Below, piece by piece: positions 36,581 to 45,736 of a stretch of DNA of 64,000 nt. The stretch's first letter is position 1. The number at the start of each line of letters is the position of its first letter. Source of the DNA: Arminella tubonensis. GTDB taxonomy: Bacteria > Pseudomonadota > Alphaproteobacteria > Rhizobiales > Rhizobiaceae. Under the pieces are notes generated by a model, which saw only the letters and a list, made by a program, of their open reading frames with translations, was not told the origin of the DNA and did not search any database. Both the position numbers and the translations under genes were made by a program. The DNA is taken from positions 62,001-126,000 of the forward strand of contig NZ_PCDP01000002.1 in assembly GCF_003240585.1 (NCBI RefSeq), in the 5' to 3' direction.

Positions 36581-36684
36581 GCCAGCAGTGTAAAACCCAA
36601 TAGATCGACCGCATCGGTAATGCATGCGCCAGCGGGCGTGAGCAGGCCATGCAGAAAACCTGCTTTCCTTATTGAGGAGAACCA

Positions 36685-37781
36685 ATGCCCAACTTATTCG
36701 ACCAGTTCGCGCTGAAAGGTGTCACACTGCGAAACCGTATCGCGGTTTCCCCCATGTGCCAGTACTCCGCGATCGATGGCGTCCCCAACGACTGGCACCA
36801 TGTTCATCTCGCAAGCTTGGCGCGTGGTGGCGCGGGCCTCGTCAACGTCGAAGCCACCGCCGTCTCGCGGGAGGGCCGGATCACACCGGGCTGCACCGGT
36901 CTTTGGAACGATGAGCAGGCCGAGGCCTTTGCACCGATCGTCGCGAGCATCGAAAGGCCGGCGCCGTCGCGGGTATCCAGATCGGCCATGCCGGCCGCAA
37001 GGCCAGCGCCAACCGGCCCTGGGAAGGCGACGATCATATCGCCGACAATGATCCGCGCGGCTGGGACACCATAGCGCCATCCGCCATTGCATTCGGGGGC
37101 GGCCTGCGGAAGGTGCCACGAGCGATGACGAAAGCGGACATAAATCGCGTTCGTGGCGATTTTGTCTCTGCCGCGATCCGCGCGCGCGACGTTGGATTCC
37201 GCTGGCTCGTGTTGCATTTTGCCCATGGCTATCTCGGCCAAAGCTTCTTCTCGTCGCATTCGAATAAGCGCGACGACGAATATGGCGGCAGTGCCGATAA
37301 CCGCGGGCGCTTTCTCCTCGAGACCCTAGCAGCCGTTCGTGGGGTCTGGCCCGAGGATCGTCCGCTGGCGGCTCGCTTCGGCGTGATCGAGTTTGACGGC
37401 CGTGACGACGAAACCCTGCAGGACGCGATCGATCTTGTGGGGAAATTCAAGGTAGCCGGTCTCAACTTCATCGATGCCAGCCTCGGCTTCTCGACCCCGG
37501 CCGCCAATATTCCCTGGGGCCCGGGGTTCATCGCGCCATACGCCGAACGGATTCGGAAAGCCACCGGCCTCCCCGGCTCGGCGAGCTGGAACATTACTCA
37601 GCCGGAGCAAGCGGACGAGCTCATCCGCAGCGGACAACTCGACCTGGTGATGATCGGCAAAGCGATGCTCGCGGATCCGCATTGGCCATACTCAGCCGCA
37701 CGCAAGCTCGGCGCCGAGCGACCGTCGTGGACATTACCGGCCCCCTACGCACATTGGCTCGCATCCTACCGCGCGGCCTGA
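36685..37781 (+). pseudogene. Old yellow enzyme (YqjM-like NADH:flavin oxidoreductase), single frameshift
   Basis: The ATG at 36685 begins MPNLFDQFALKGVTLRNRIA with SPMCQYSA, the typical start of the YqjM/NemA group. Near 36955 the frame changes: GAAAGGCC needs one more A to read ASIEKAGAVAGIQIGHAGRK. The second frame continues to 37781 with HFAHGYLGQSFFSSHSNKR, YGGSADNRGRFLLE and IGKAMLADPHWP. Restored length is 366 residues, normal for the family. Flavin and substrate residues are present, so only the one base in an A run separates it from an intact ene-reductase. Confidence 0.85.
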
Positions 37782-37787
37782 ATGATC

Positions 37788-37815
37788 GGGGCCTTCGACA
37801 TTGTTCGAAGGCCCC
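37788..37815 (+). terminator. Hairpin terminator after the flavin oxidoreductase
   Basis: GGGGCCTTCGA (37788-37798) pairs perfectly with TCGAAGGCCCC (37805-37815), followed by GCTTT. The stem is long but the T tract short. Confidence 0.6.
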
Positions 37816-37908
37816 GCTTTCTGGAGTTCGATGTTCCAGACGCCGTTCGAGTTCAGCGCGAAGGAATGGTCCGATCTCGGCGAGACGCTGACTGAAGAAA
37901 AGCGCCGG

Positions 37909-38325
37909 CTACGGTGAATTCTGCCCGTAGGATGTCACCAGCCGGTCGAACAGCCGCCGGCTCAATCGGTCGCTCGTCGTCTTGCCGGTCTTCGCCGGTT
38001 GCGCATCCTCGCTGATCAGGATCGCCACCATCCTATCGGCTTCCTTGCCGGGCAACTGCGGTGCCACGGCGATCAAGCGCAATGCGGGGCGGGACAGCTC
38101 GGCAAAGATCCAGAGCCGCGGCGGCGCTGCGCGCATAGGCAAGTTGGCAGCCGTCGCGCCAGGCCTCTGCCCTGCTAGGTCAAAATCGGGTGCCGAGTTT
38201 CGGCTTAACGCTTCAATTGAAATCGGGACGTAAAAAGCCACACACAGCCAGCGCGGTTCGGCGTCCTGATGTTCAGGTCTGGAGCCGAATGCTATCCATT
38301 TGCTTCGTAGATGAATATTCTCCAT
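37909..38325 (-). CDS. Hypothetical protein, 138 aa, uncertain
   Basis: The frame from MENIHLRSKWIAFGSRPEHQ to LVTSYGQNSP has plausible protein content (RWLCVAFYVPISIEAL; ADRMVAILISEDAQPAKTGK; DRLSRRLFDRL) and a basic helical end. No family recognised, and the ribosome site is weak. It lies between the flavin oxidoreductase terminator and the convergent end of cobM on the same strand. Confidence 0.35.
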   Translation of the reverse strand: MENIHLRSKWIAFGSRPEHQDAEPRWLCVAFYVPISIEALSRNSAPDFDLAGQRPGATAANLPMRAAPPRLWIFAELSRPALRLIAVAPQLPGKEADRMVAILISEDAQPAKTGKTTSDRLSRRLFDRLVTSYGQNSP

Positions 38326-38399
38326 CTGGAAGTCAATCGATAGTTTGCTTCGTCTATCGGCTGATCACCTAATATTGCTTCACCATGAAGAATTCGACG

Positions 38400-39164
38400 C
38401 TACATACGATCCCGGCCTCGGAATCTCCGCTGATAGGCGGGATCGTAGAGCGAACTTTCCTGAAAGTCATTGGTGCCCAGCGACGGACCGACGAAGATGA
38501 TGGCAGTTCGCTCGATCGGCTCCGCCGCCACCTTCGCTTCTATATCAGCAAGTGACCCTCGGATAATGCGTTCGTCCGGCCAGGAAGCCTTGACGACGAC
38601 GGCGACCGGACAATCCGCTCCGTAAAGCGGCGCCAGCTCATCGACGACCTGCCCGAGCGCGTGGATCGCCAGGTGAATAGCCAGCGTTGAGCCAGTCGCT
38701 CCAAATTTGGCCAAGGATTCGTTTACTGGCATTGGTGACGCCCGTCCGGAAACACGCGTCAAAACAAGGCTTTGGGCAATGGCCGGAATTGTCAGTTCAC
38801 GACCAAGTGCAGCTGCAGCCGCCGCAAAGGCCGGAACACCTGGCGTGAGCGTATAGGCGATCCCGTGCTTTTCCAGCCGGCGTATCTGTTCGGCAACGGC
38901 GCTCCAGACGGAAAGATCACCGGAGTGAAGCCGCGCGATGTCTTCGCTGGATGCTTCAGCCTTCAGATATTCCGCTTCTATCTCGTCGAGCGACATCGGT
39001 GCCGTGTCGATGATCCGCGCACCTGGCGGGCAATATTGCAGCAGATCCGGCGATACGATCGAACCGGCATAGAGACAGACTGGACAGGCAGCGATCAGGT
39101 CGCGACCGCGCACGGTAATAAGGTCCGCGGCACCTGGGCCGGCACCGATAAAATTCACCGTCAT
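38400..39164 (-). CDS. cobM: Precorrin-4 C11-methyltransferase
   Basis: 254 residues. SAM-dependent tetrapyrrole methylase converting precorrin-4 to precorrin-5 in the aerobic cobalamin route. The family P-loop-like start [16 protein letters not shown], the CLYAGSIV block, [10 protein letters not shown] and [20 protein letters not shown] are all present. It begins 17 bases after the end of cobL and is its last operon partner. Length is normal. Confidence 0.96.
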   Translation of the reverse strand: MTVNFIGAGPGAADLITVRGRDLIAACPVCLYAGSIVSPDLLQYCPPGARIIDTAPMSLDEIEAEYLKAEASSEDIARLHSGDLSVWSAVAEQIRRLEKHGIAYTLTPGVPAFAAAAAALGRELTIPAIAQSLVLTRVSGRASPMPVNESLAKFGATGSTLAIHLAIHALGQVVDELAPLYGADCPVAVVVKASWPDERIIRGSLADIEAKVAAEPIERTAIIFVGPSLGTNDFQESSLYDPAYQRRFRGRDRM

Positions 39165-39180
39165 TCGCTTCTTTTCCCTC

Positions 39181-40413
39181 TTAAGGCTTGATCCAGGACC
39201 ATTGCGTCACAGGCATTGCCGGGCGCCATCCGGTCATGGTTCCGACCGGAACCGCCCGCGCGATATCGATGCGGATCAGGGACCCTCCCCGCTTCGCCTG
39301 CTCCGCGAGAAGCAGCGCTTCCATTTCCGTCGTGACGGCGTTGGCTACAAGCCGGCCACCAACCCGCAACGCTGAAATTGCGGTGTCCACGACGCCCGGA
39401 TGGCTGCCTCCGCCGCCAATGAAGATCGCATCAGGCACTGAAAGGCCCGCTAGCGTTCCTGGCGCTTCACCTTCGACGATGACAAGTCCAGGGACACCTA
39501 GACTACAGGCGTTCCGCCGTATGCGTGCCGCACGTTCGGCCGACATCTCGATTGCGATTGCCCGCATGGACGGGTCGGCCAGCATCCATTCGATACCGAT
39601 GGAGCCGGACCCGGCGCCGATATCCCATAGAAGTTCGCCGTGCCGCGGCGAAAGCGACGACAGCGTGATGGCGCGGATTTCGCGCTTGGTTATCTGTCCA
39701 TCATGTTCGAAAAGCGCATCGGAAAAGCCCGTTGCGAAGGGCAGAATGCGGGCCCCCGCGTCGGAAATAACATCGATGGCGCAAACGTTTAGCGGATTTA
39801 TATCCCTCAGCGAAAATTCTTCAGCTTTTTGCGAGGAAAGACGCTCCCGCGGGCCACCCAAGGCCTCCAACACGGTGACCTGCGACGACCCAAAGCCGGC
39901 TTCGACGAGCAAACTCGCAAGTTGGGCAGGTCCTTGACCATCCGAAGTCAACACCAGGATTTTTCGGCCTTTATGGAGATATGGGCGGACCAGATCGAGC
40001 GGTCGCCCATGCAACGAAACGGTGGCTACAGTCTGCAAGGGCCAGCCAAGGCGTGCAGCAGCCTGGCTGAACGAGGATGCAGCCGGGATGACCTTCATCT
40101 CTTCGCAAGCGACAAACCGCGCCAGGGTGGCACCTACGCCGTATAAAAACGGGTCTCCGGACGCGAGGACCACCGTTGGCATGCCGCGGCGTGCCAGGAT
40201 AAGATCAATTGACCGTTCGAATGGACTGAGCCAGCTTTGCGCTTGGCCGGTCATCAATTTTGCGACAAGCTCAATATGTCGAGTACCACCAAAGAGGACC
40301 GGGGCGCGGGAGATCAGGTTCTTGGCTTCGTCGCCAAGTCCGACTGGACCGTCCTCGCCAAGGCCGATAACAGTGAGCCATCGTTGTGGGGTAGCAAAAG
40401 GCGTCTCAGGCAT
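39181..40413 (-). CDS. cobL: Precorrin-6Y C5,15-methyltransferase (decarboxylating)
   Basis: 410 residues from the ATG at 40413. A fused enzyme: the N-terminal CbiE-like methylase ([33 protein letters not shown]) and the C-terminal CbiT-like methylase ([43 protein letters not shown]). Together they methylate C5 and C15 and remove the acetate carboxyl to form precorrin-8X. The longer open frame to 40578 overlaps cobK codons and is not used. The start codon shares two bases with the divergent cobK ATG. Confidence 0.95.
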   Translation of the reverse strand: MPETPFATPQRWLTVIGLGEDGPVGLGDEAKNLISRAPVLFGGTRHIELVAKLMTGQAQSWLSPFERSIDLILARRGMPTVVLASGDPFLYGVGATLARFVACEEMKVIPAASSFSQAAARLGWPLQTVATVSLHGRPLDLVRPYLHKGRKILVLTSDGQGPAQLASLLVEAGFGSSQVTVLEALGGPRERLSSQKAEEFSLRDINPLNVCAIDVISDAGARILPFATGFSDALFEHDGQITKREIRAITLSSLSPRHGELLWDIGAGSGSIGIEWMLADPSMRAIAIEMSAERAARIRRNACSLGVPGLVIVEGEAPGTLAGLSVPDAIFIGGGGSHPGVVDTAISALRVGGRLVANAVTTEMEALLLAEQAKRGGSLIRIDIARAVPVGTMTGWRPAMPVTQWSWIKP

Positions 40414-41182
40414 GGGCAGGACCCGTATTCTTATCCTCGGCGGCACGACCGAGGCGCGTGCGCTTGGGGAAGCCATTGCGCCACGTTTCGATTTCGATGT
40501 GATGCTCTCGCTTGCCGGTCGGACTGCGGATCCCCTGCCATTGCCCGTTCCTGTTCGTCTTGGCGGTTTCGGCGGCATCTACGGCCTTGCAACCTTTGTC
40601 AAGCAGCAACGAATCGACCTGTTGATCGACGCGACCCATCCCTTTGCCAATAGGATATCCGCAAACGCAGCGGCGGCTGCCAAAATCGCCAATGTGCCGG
40701 TATTCGCCTTGCGACGCGATGCCTGGACACCTGTCAAAGGCGACCGATGGCAGTCGGTCGAGACCGTGCAGTCGGCTGTATCGGCGCTTGGTCAGTCTCC
40801 CCGCCGCGTCTTTCTGGCAATCGGTCGCCAGGAGGCACACGCGGCCGACGCCGCACCGATCCATCACTATCTTGTCCGCAGCGTCGACGCCGTCGATCCA
40901 CCGCTGCTGGCACCTGATGTGAACTATCTTCTCGCCAGGGGTCCGTTCGAGCTCAACGGGGAACTGCGACTGCTGCGGGATAATCGCATCGACGTCATCA
41001 TCACAAAGAACAGCGGCGGCGCCGCAACCTATGCCAAGATCGAGGCTGCTCGCCTGCTCGGTATCGAGGTGATGATGGTCGAGCGTGCCAGCGCTGCCGA
41101 TGTGCCTTCTGTCGGGACCGTGGAGGCTGCGCTGCGCCATATCGATCACCTCGTCGCGGCTGCGATGAAGCGCGGAGTGTAG
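40412..41182 (+). CDS. cobK: Precorrin-6A reductase
   Basis: 256 residues from the ATG at 40412 ([16 protein letters not shown]). It reduces precorrin-6A with NADPH. Conserved features are GGTTEARALG at the N-terminus, LIDATHPFANRIS, ALRRDAW, IGRQEA and TKNSGG near the C-terminus. It is the only cob gene on the plus strand. Its start overlaps that of cobL and its 3-prime end overlaps the end of cobJ by 37 bases, so it is antisense at both ends. No upstream in-frame start is available, so the short N-terminus is real. Confidence 0.94.
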   Translation: MGRTRILILGGTTEARALGEAIAPRFDFDVMLSLAGRTADPLPLPVPVRLGGFGGIYGLATFVKQQRIDLLIDATHPFANRISANAAAAAKIANVPVFALRRDAWTPVKGDRWQSVETVQSAVSALGQSPRRVFLAIGRQEAHAADAAPIHHYLVRSVDAVDPPLLAPDVNYLLARGPFELNGELRLLRDNRIDVIITKNSGGAATYAKIEAARLLGIEVMMVERASAADVPSVGTVEAALRHIDHLVAAAMKRGV

Positions 41183-41910
41183 ACGAGATCGCCTCTCCCC
41201 AAACGGTGAATGATGCGCGTCTCGGCTGATCCAATGATGACGCATGTCGCCATATCGGCAGTTGATGCCTCCGCGTCCCTAAGCCGACTAACAGTAATCC
41301 GCTCGTCCTTACGCCCCGCAGCGCGCCCGAAGATGACGGGGGTTTCCGCCGGAAGAATTGCACGCAGAATATCGAACGCTTGGGCGAGCTGCCAGGGCCT
41401 TGCCTTGCTGATCGGATTATAAAGCGCGATAACCAGACCCGCCTGCGCCGTCAGCTTGAGCCGATTCTCGATGATATCCCAAGGCTTTAGGTTGTCGGAC
41501 AAGGAAATCGCGCAGAAATCGTGGCCAAGCGGTGCGCCGATGCGTGCTGCGACCGCGAGCATCGCCGTGATCCCGGGTACAACGACGAGATCGACGTCTT
41601 TCCATGCCTGGGGCCCGTGATCGATCGCCTCACAGACGGCGGCCGCCATCGCAAACACGCCGGGATCACCGCCCGAGACGATGCAGACGTTCGCCCCCGC
41701 TGCAGCCCGATCCAGCCCTGCCTTCGCCCGATGCAGCTCTTCACGATTGTCGGAGATGTTGCGCTTCTGGTCCGGTCGCAGCGACAGGCGGTCGAGATAC
41801 GGGCGGTAGCCGAAGAATTCAGCCGATCTTTCCACCGCTGATCGCGCTTCTGGCGTCATCTGGTCCGGGCTACCGGGGCCGGTGCCGATTACAAAGACGC
41901 GGCCGCTCAT
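41146..41910 (-). CDS. cobJ: Precorrin-3B C17-methyltransferase
   Basis: 254 residues. It methylates C17 and drives ring contraction of precorrin-3B to precorrin-4. The family start FVIGTGPGSPDQMTPEA, YRPYLDRL, the SAM site VSGGDPGVFAMAAAV and PGITAMLAVAARIGAPLGHD are intact. It overlaps cobI by four bases (translational coupling) and converges with cobK. Confidence 0.96.
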   Translation of the reverse strand: MSGRVFVIGTGPGSPDQMTPEARSAVERSAEFFGYRPYLDRLSLRPDQKRNISDNREELHRAKAGLDRAAAGANVCIVSGGDPGVFAMAAAVCEAIDHGPQAWKDVDLVVVPGITAMLAVAARIGAPLGHDFCAISLSDNLKPWDIIENRLKLTAQAGLVIALYNPISKARPWQLAQAFDILRAILPAETPVIFGRAAGRKDERITVSRLRDAEASTADMATCVIIGSAETRIIHRLGRGDLVYTPRFIAAATR

Positions 41911-42644
41911 GACTTTTCTTTCCAGCCGGGAACCAGGATCAGCGAAAAGTAAGGGGCCTCGCTATCGTCACGCTCCGAAAGCTGTATCATCGCTTCGTTC
42001 TTCATCGTGCCGCGCTCGACATACACAGCCTCGCCCAGCCTTCCCGACGTTTCAAGCGCCCGCCGGATCTTCGGCAGGTTACGCCCGACTTTCATGATGA
42101 CGGCAGCCTCGGTGTCGCCAAGACGTCGCGCCAGCTCCGCCTCGGCCATGGTGCCGGGAAGCACCGAGAGAACGTCGTCGCCCTGCACGATCGGAACGCC
42201 GGCAAGCGACCAGCAGCCCGACATGGCGGTGACGCCAGGGATAACTTCCGCCGAATACCGCGCCGCGAGCCGCACGTGCAAGTGCATATAAGACCCGTAA
42301 AACAGCGGGTCACCCTCGCTGAGAATGGCGACTGTCCGCCCGGCATCGAGGTGATCGGCGACCGCTTTCGCCGAAGCGTTGTAGAACTCGGCGATCTGGC
42401 TCTTGTAGCTATCCTCCCGTGTCTCAATCTCCGTTGTAACAGGATAAAAGAGCGGCAACAGCGTGACTGTCGGGCTTAAGAGGTGCTCGACGACAGCTCG
42501 TCCGTTGCCATTGCGGCCCTGTTTGGCGAAATAGGCGACAACGTCCGCGCACTTGAGCGCCCTCACCGCCTTGACCGTCAAAAGTTCGGGATCGCCTGGA
42601 CCGGTGCCGACGCCAATCAACCGCCCGGTTTTACCGGCGGTCAT
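41907..42644 (-). CDS. cobI: Precorrin-2 C20-methyltransferase
   Basis: 245 residues. It adds the C20 methyl group to precorrin-2, the first step committed to corrin synthesis. Motifs: GVGTGPGDPELLTVKAVRAL, AILSEGDPLFYGSYMHL and VIPGVTAMSGCWSLAGVPI. It overlaps cobH upstream and cobJ downstream by four bases each. Confidence 0.96.
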   Translation of the reverse strand: MTAGKTGRLIGVGTGPGDPELLTVKAVRALKCADVVAYFAKQGRNGNGRAVVEHLLSPTVTLLPLFYPVTTEIETREDSYKSQIAEFYNASAKAVADHLDAGRTVAILSEGDPLFYGSYMHLHVRLAARYSAEVIPGVTAMSGCWSLAGVPIVQGDDVLSVLPGTMAEAELARRLGDTEAAVIMKVGRNLPKIRRALETSGRLGEAVYVERGTMKNEAMIQLSERDDSEAPYFSLILVPGWKEKS

Positions 42645-43273
42645 AGGCCCCGCCTCGCCAAGGCGTTGACGGCGGCTGCGGTGATGGCGCTTCCGCCCAA
42701 GCGTCCGCGAACGATCGCATAGGGAACGCCGTAGGAATTTTCGGCCAGCGCGTCCTTTGATTCCGCCGCGCCGACGAAGCCGACCGGCATGCCGATGATC
42801 GCCGCAGGCTTCGGCGCCCCGTCACGCAGCATCTCCAGGAGATGAAACAGGGCCGTAGGTGCATTGCCGATCGCAACGATCGCACCGGCCATGCGTCCTC
42901 CCCAGAGGTGCGTCGCAGCTGCGGAACGCGTGTTGCCGGTCTGCTTAGCGAATTCCGCGGTACGAGGGTCGTGCAACGTGCAGATCACTTCGTTTGCAGA
43001 TGGCAGTCTTGCGCGGGTGACGCCGTGAGCAACCATCTCAGCATCGCAGAACACCGGTGCGCCGTTGGCAAGCGCTGCTCTCGACACGGCAACGAAGTCG
43101 GAGGAAAACTCAAAATACGCCGCTGCTTCGACCAATCCACAAGCATGGATCATCCGAACGGCAATATCAGCCTCGTCCTCGGAGAACCGGGAAAGATCGG
43201 CTTCGCCACGAATAATCGCGAAGGACCGCTCATAGATGGCGTTCCCATCGCGGATGTAATCATACTCCGGCAT
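42641..43273 (-). CDS. cobH: Precorrin-8X methylmutase
   Basis: 210 residues. It moves the C11 methyl to C12, giving hydrogenobyrinate. YDYIRDGNAIYERSFAIIRG opens the family fold; the catalytic His region is VRMIHACGLVEAA, and VFCDAEMVAHGV and PVGFVGAAESKDAL are conserved. It starts two bases after the cobG stop codon and overlaps cobI. Confidence 0.96.
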   Translation of the reverse strand: MPEYDYIRDGNAIYERSFAIIRGEADLSRFSEDEADIAVRMIHACGLVEAAAYFEFSSDFVAVSRAALANGAPVFCDAEMVAHGVTRARLPSANEVICTLHDPRTAEFAKQTGNTRSAAATHLWGGRMAGAIVAIGNAPTALFHLLEMLRDGAPKPAAIIGMPVGFVGAAESKDALAENSYGVPYAIVRGRLGGSAITAAAVNALARRGL

Positions 43274-43275
43274 TC

Positions 43276-44688
43276 CTACCCCTGTTGCAGCGCTGTAACG
43301 ATATCGTCGGCGGTCAGCCGTTTAAGGCACCTATTCGCCGATTCGCCAGCCTCTTTCTTATCATGAACCAATCGAGCAATCCCTCGGAGAGCTGATGGAA
43401 GATCATTTGTGCCGATATACGCCAGAGGTGCCGCTGATGCGACCCCGTTTACGACAAGTCCATAGCCTGTTGGCGTACCAACGACCGTGAGCGCCGCTGG
43501 GCTGGGATGCGCGCAGCCCTTCGGGCAACCAGAAAAATGAACCCTGATGCTTCCGTCGAGGAACTCTCTGCCCGCGTTGAGCAATTCGGTCGCCGCAGCC
43601 TTCGTCTCGTAGAAGCCCGAAGCGCAAGCCCCTGCTCCGGCGCAGGTCGCGATGTGGCTGGCCGGATCGGCCGGGTCGGCGCAAAGCCCAAAGTTGGCCG
43701 CGGCCAACTTTGCCGCCTTCGCCGCGTCTTCGGTTAGGCCGAGCAATAGCATCGCGTGCCCAGCGGCCATGCGAACCTCCTTTGCACCATAGCTCCCGAC
43801 GAGATCGGCAAAGGCAATCAGATCGGCCGCGCGGATCTGACCAAAGCTCAGTCGCAGGCCCAGCGCCACCCTGCCAGCGGCCAGCCGGTGCAGCCCGACC
43901 GGCGATTGCTCGCGTTTCGAATATGTGGGAGGCCCGCCAGCTCGAGAAAAGAGATGGCCAATCGCCGTGGCATCAAGCTGCCGCCCACGGGCGCGCGGTC
44001 CACGGCTCGCTAACACTTTCAGTAAATCGAGAACCGCCGGAACGACGCGCGCGCACGATATCGTGCCCAGGAACCGGGCACTTCGCCCCGTTCCTCCAAT
44101 AGCGATAATCCAATCCGGCATCCCGGCGGATGAGCGGACGGCTTTCAATCTTATGTCGGCAGACACCGCGTCGAGCCCAAGCAGCCCGCCGCCATCGATG
44201 ATGATGGCAAGTTTCGGCGCCACCACAAGCGGGGCTTCGAGCGCGACAATCGCCTTGCGAAGAGCTGCCGCCATGTCGCGCGCGTCGGCTATCTCTTGCG
44301 GATCAATGCCCGAAAGTGGGCCGGTTTCTATTGCCACGCCCGTTTCCGGTATGATCCGAGCGCGGTCGATGTCCTCCGAAAGTGCCTGTACTGTCTGCGC
44401 TTTCAATCCGCGCAGCTGCAAATTGCCGCGCGCGGTGATTTCGATGATCCCGTTGCCCCTCCTCGCCGCCGCTTCGGCGAGCAGCCGCATCTGGGAGAGT
44501 GTCAGACCGGCCGTCGCCGGACGCAACCGGACGAGGAGCCCGTCTCCGGTCATCATCGGCGTCGAAAGCGAGGGGCAGGCCCCTCTTGTGTAAGCCGAAG
44601 TCGGACTGGGAGTCTCGGAAGAGCAAACGGGGGCAATCCAAGAGCCGACACCGGCCTCTCTGATTGTCTGCCCGTTGATGACGGTCAT
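43276..44688 (-). CDS. cobG: Precorrin-3B synthase (oxygen-dependent monooxygenase)
   Basis: 470 residues from the ATG at 44688, which follows GGAAGGGTG; the longer frame to 44826 overlaps cobF and is not used. Nitrite/sulfite-reductase-like fold: RLRPATAGLTLSQMRLLA and ITARGNLQLRGL at the N-terminus, and the Fe-S ligand Cys in CAGAGACASGFYETK and SGCPKGCAHP. It hydroxylates precorrin-3A with O2, so the presence of this gene shows the aerobic pathway. A perfect parS-like palindrome lies within the codons for LAAANF at 43690-43711. Confidence 0.95.
   Translation of the reverse strand: MTVINGQTIREAGVGSWIAPVCSSETPSPTSAYTRGACPSLSTPMMTGDGLLVRLRPATAGLTLSQMRLLAEAAARRGNGIIEITARGNLQLRGLKAQTVQALSEDIDRARIIPETGVAIETGPLSGIDPQEIADARDMAAALRKAIVALEAPLVVAPKLAIIIDGGGLLGLDAVSADIRLKAVRSSAGMPDWIIAIGGTGRSARFLGTISCARVVPAVLDLLKVLASRGPRARGRQLDATAIGHLFSRAGGPPTYSKREQSPVGLHRLAAGRVALGLRLSFGQIRAADLIAFADLVGSYGAKEVRMAAGHAMLLLGLTEDAAKAAKLAAANFGLCADPADPASHIATCAGAGACASGFYETKAAATELLNAGREFLDGSIRVHFSGCPKGCAHPSPAALTVVGTPTGYGLVVNGVASAAPLAYIGTNDLPSALRGIARLVHDKKEAGESANRCLKRLTADDIVTALQQG
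43690..43711. other. Second parS-like palindrome, inside cobG
   Basis: A 22-bp perfect palindrome with the core GTTGGCCGCGGCCAAC (43693-43708), flanked by AAA and TTT. The core is identical to that in repB 3.3 kb away and fits the 16-bp GTTnnnnGCnnnnAAC centromere pattern of repABC replicons. Confidence 0.65.
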
Positions 44689-44774
44689 GCGAACACCCTT
44701 CCTCGAAATCTCCTTACATGATCCCACCGACCTGGCAAACACTTTGACCATTTCGGCGAAGGAAGGCGCGCGGT

Positions 44775-45545
44775 CTATTCCTCGAAGTCGTGACCCTTCC
44801 GCAAGAGATAGATATCCATGATCCATCCATGCCGGGCCCGCGCCGCCGCGCGCGTGGCAATAATCTCGTTTGAAACGTCGGCCAGACGCCCGGCGATCAG
44901 GATCTCATCCGACGTTCCGACATAGGCTCCCCAATAGATGTAAGCGTCCGGATCGTTAATTTTCGCAAACGCCTGCTCTCCGTCAAGCATGACGACAGCA
45001 CTATCTGCAAGCCCAGGAAAGCTTTCCGCAAGCCGCCGCCCCGTGGTGATCTGGACGGATTTGCCGACGAGATTAAGCGGAATCCTGTGGCTGGCCGTCA
45101 AGGCCTGGATGCTGGTGATCCCGGGAATCACACTGTAATCGAACGCCACATGGCCCCGCTGCTTGACACGCTCGATGATCCGGATCGTGCTGTCGTAAAG
45201 GCCCGGATCGCCCCAGACCAAAAATGCCGCAGTGCCACTATCCGGGATGCTTTCGATCAAAAGGTGCTCATAGGTCGAGGCGATGCCGGCATGCCAGGCG
45301 TCGACGCTTTGCGTATAGCTGCGCTCGAAGGTGTCGCGGCTGCTCACGGCATAGTCGATGATTTTGACGCCGACAGCATTTATGTATCGCGTGCAGATAT
45401 CTTTCCTGACATCGGCAAGCTTGGCTTTTGCTTCTCCCTTCGAGGGCACGAAGACGACGTCAACCTTGTTCAAAGCGTTGATCGCCTGAACCGTCATATG
45501 CTCCGGATTGCCGGACCCGATACCGATGATGTAGAGATGTTTCAC
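44775..45545 (-). CDS. cobF: Precorrin-6A synthase (deacetylating, C1-methyltransferase)
   Basis: 256 residues. It methylates C1 and releases acetate, forming precorrin-6A. The start is HLYIIGIGSGNPEHMTVQAI, then DVVFVPSKGEAK, AAFLVWGDPGLYDSTIRIIE and VIPGITSIQALTASHRIPLN. First gene of the minus-strand cob operon, 86 bases ahead of cobG. It diverges from repA, so the 190 bases between them carry both promoters. No cobalamin riboswitch signature was recognised there. Confidence 0.96.
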   Translation of the reverse strand: MKHLYIIGIGSGNPEHMTVQAINALNKVDVVFVPSKGEAKAKLADVRKDICTRYINAVGVKIIDYAVSSRDTFERSYTQSVDAWHAGIASTYEHLLIESIPDSGTAAFLVWGDPGLYDSTIRIIERVKQRGHVAFDYSVIPGITSIQALTASHRIPLNLVGKSVQITTGRRLAESFPGLADSAVVMLDGEQAFAKINDPDAYIYWGAYVGTSDEILIAGRLADVSNEIIATRAAARARHGWIMDIYLLRKGHDFEE

Positions 45546-45693
45546 GGACAGACCCTCGTCTCAATTGCTGTTTGCAGCAAGCTCGCGCAGATTTCAAGAG
45601 CCGCTCGCCCCGCCCCAACTGCGTCTGGGACGTCAATTTGGCCCTGAAGACAGGCTATATTGCTGCCAATCCCGAATCGTGTCATTTTCAATA

Positions 45694-45724
45694 CGCTTTT
45701 TGACGATATGCTGACAAAAAAGCG
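45694..45724. promoter_or_regulatory. Inverted repeat in the repA/cobF intergenic region, likely rep operator
   Basis: CGCTTTTTG (45694-45702) and CAAAAAAGCG (45715-45724) form a dyad just 12 bases before the repA start. The position fits autorepression of repABC by RepA with RepB. A possible -35 TTGACG overlaps the left arm. Confidence 0.5.
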
Positions 45725-45736
45725 CATCGAAAAGGA

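Noticed and set aside
39188..39937. Long plus-strand open frame (249 codons) opposite cobL
   Set aside because: It lies wholly antisense to a convincing cobL and has Arg/Ser/Pro-rich content typical of a shadow frame.
45542..45727. 61-codon minus-strand frame upstream of cobF
   Set aside because: Possible small protein, but it covers the repA/cobF control region, has no ribosome site and no recognisable family.
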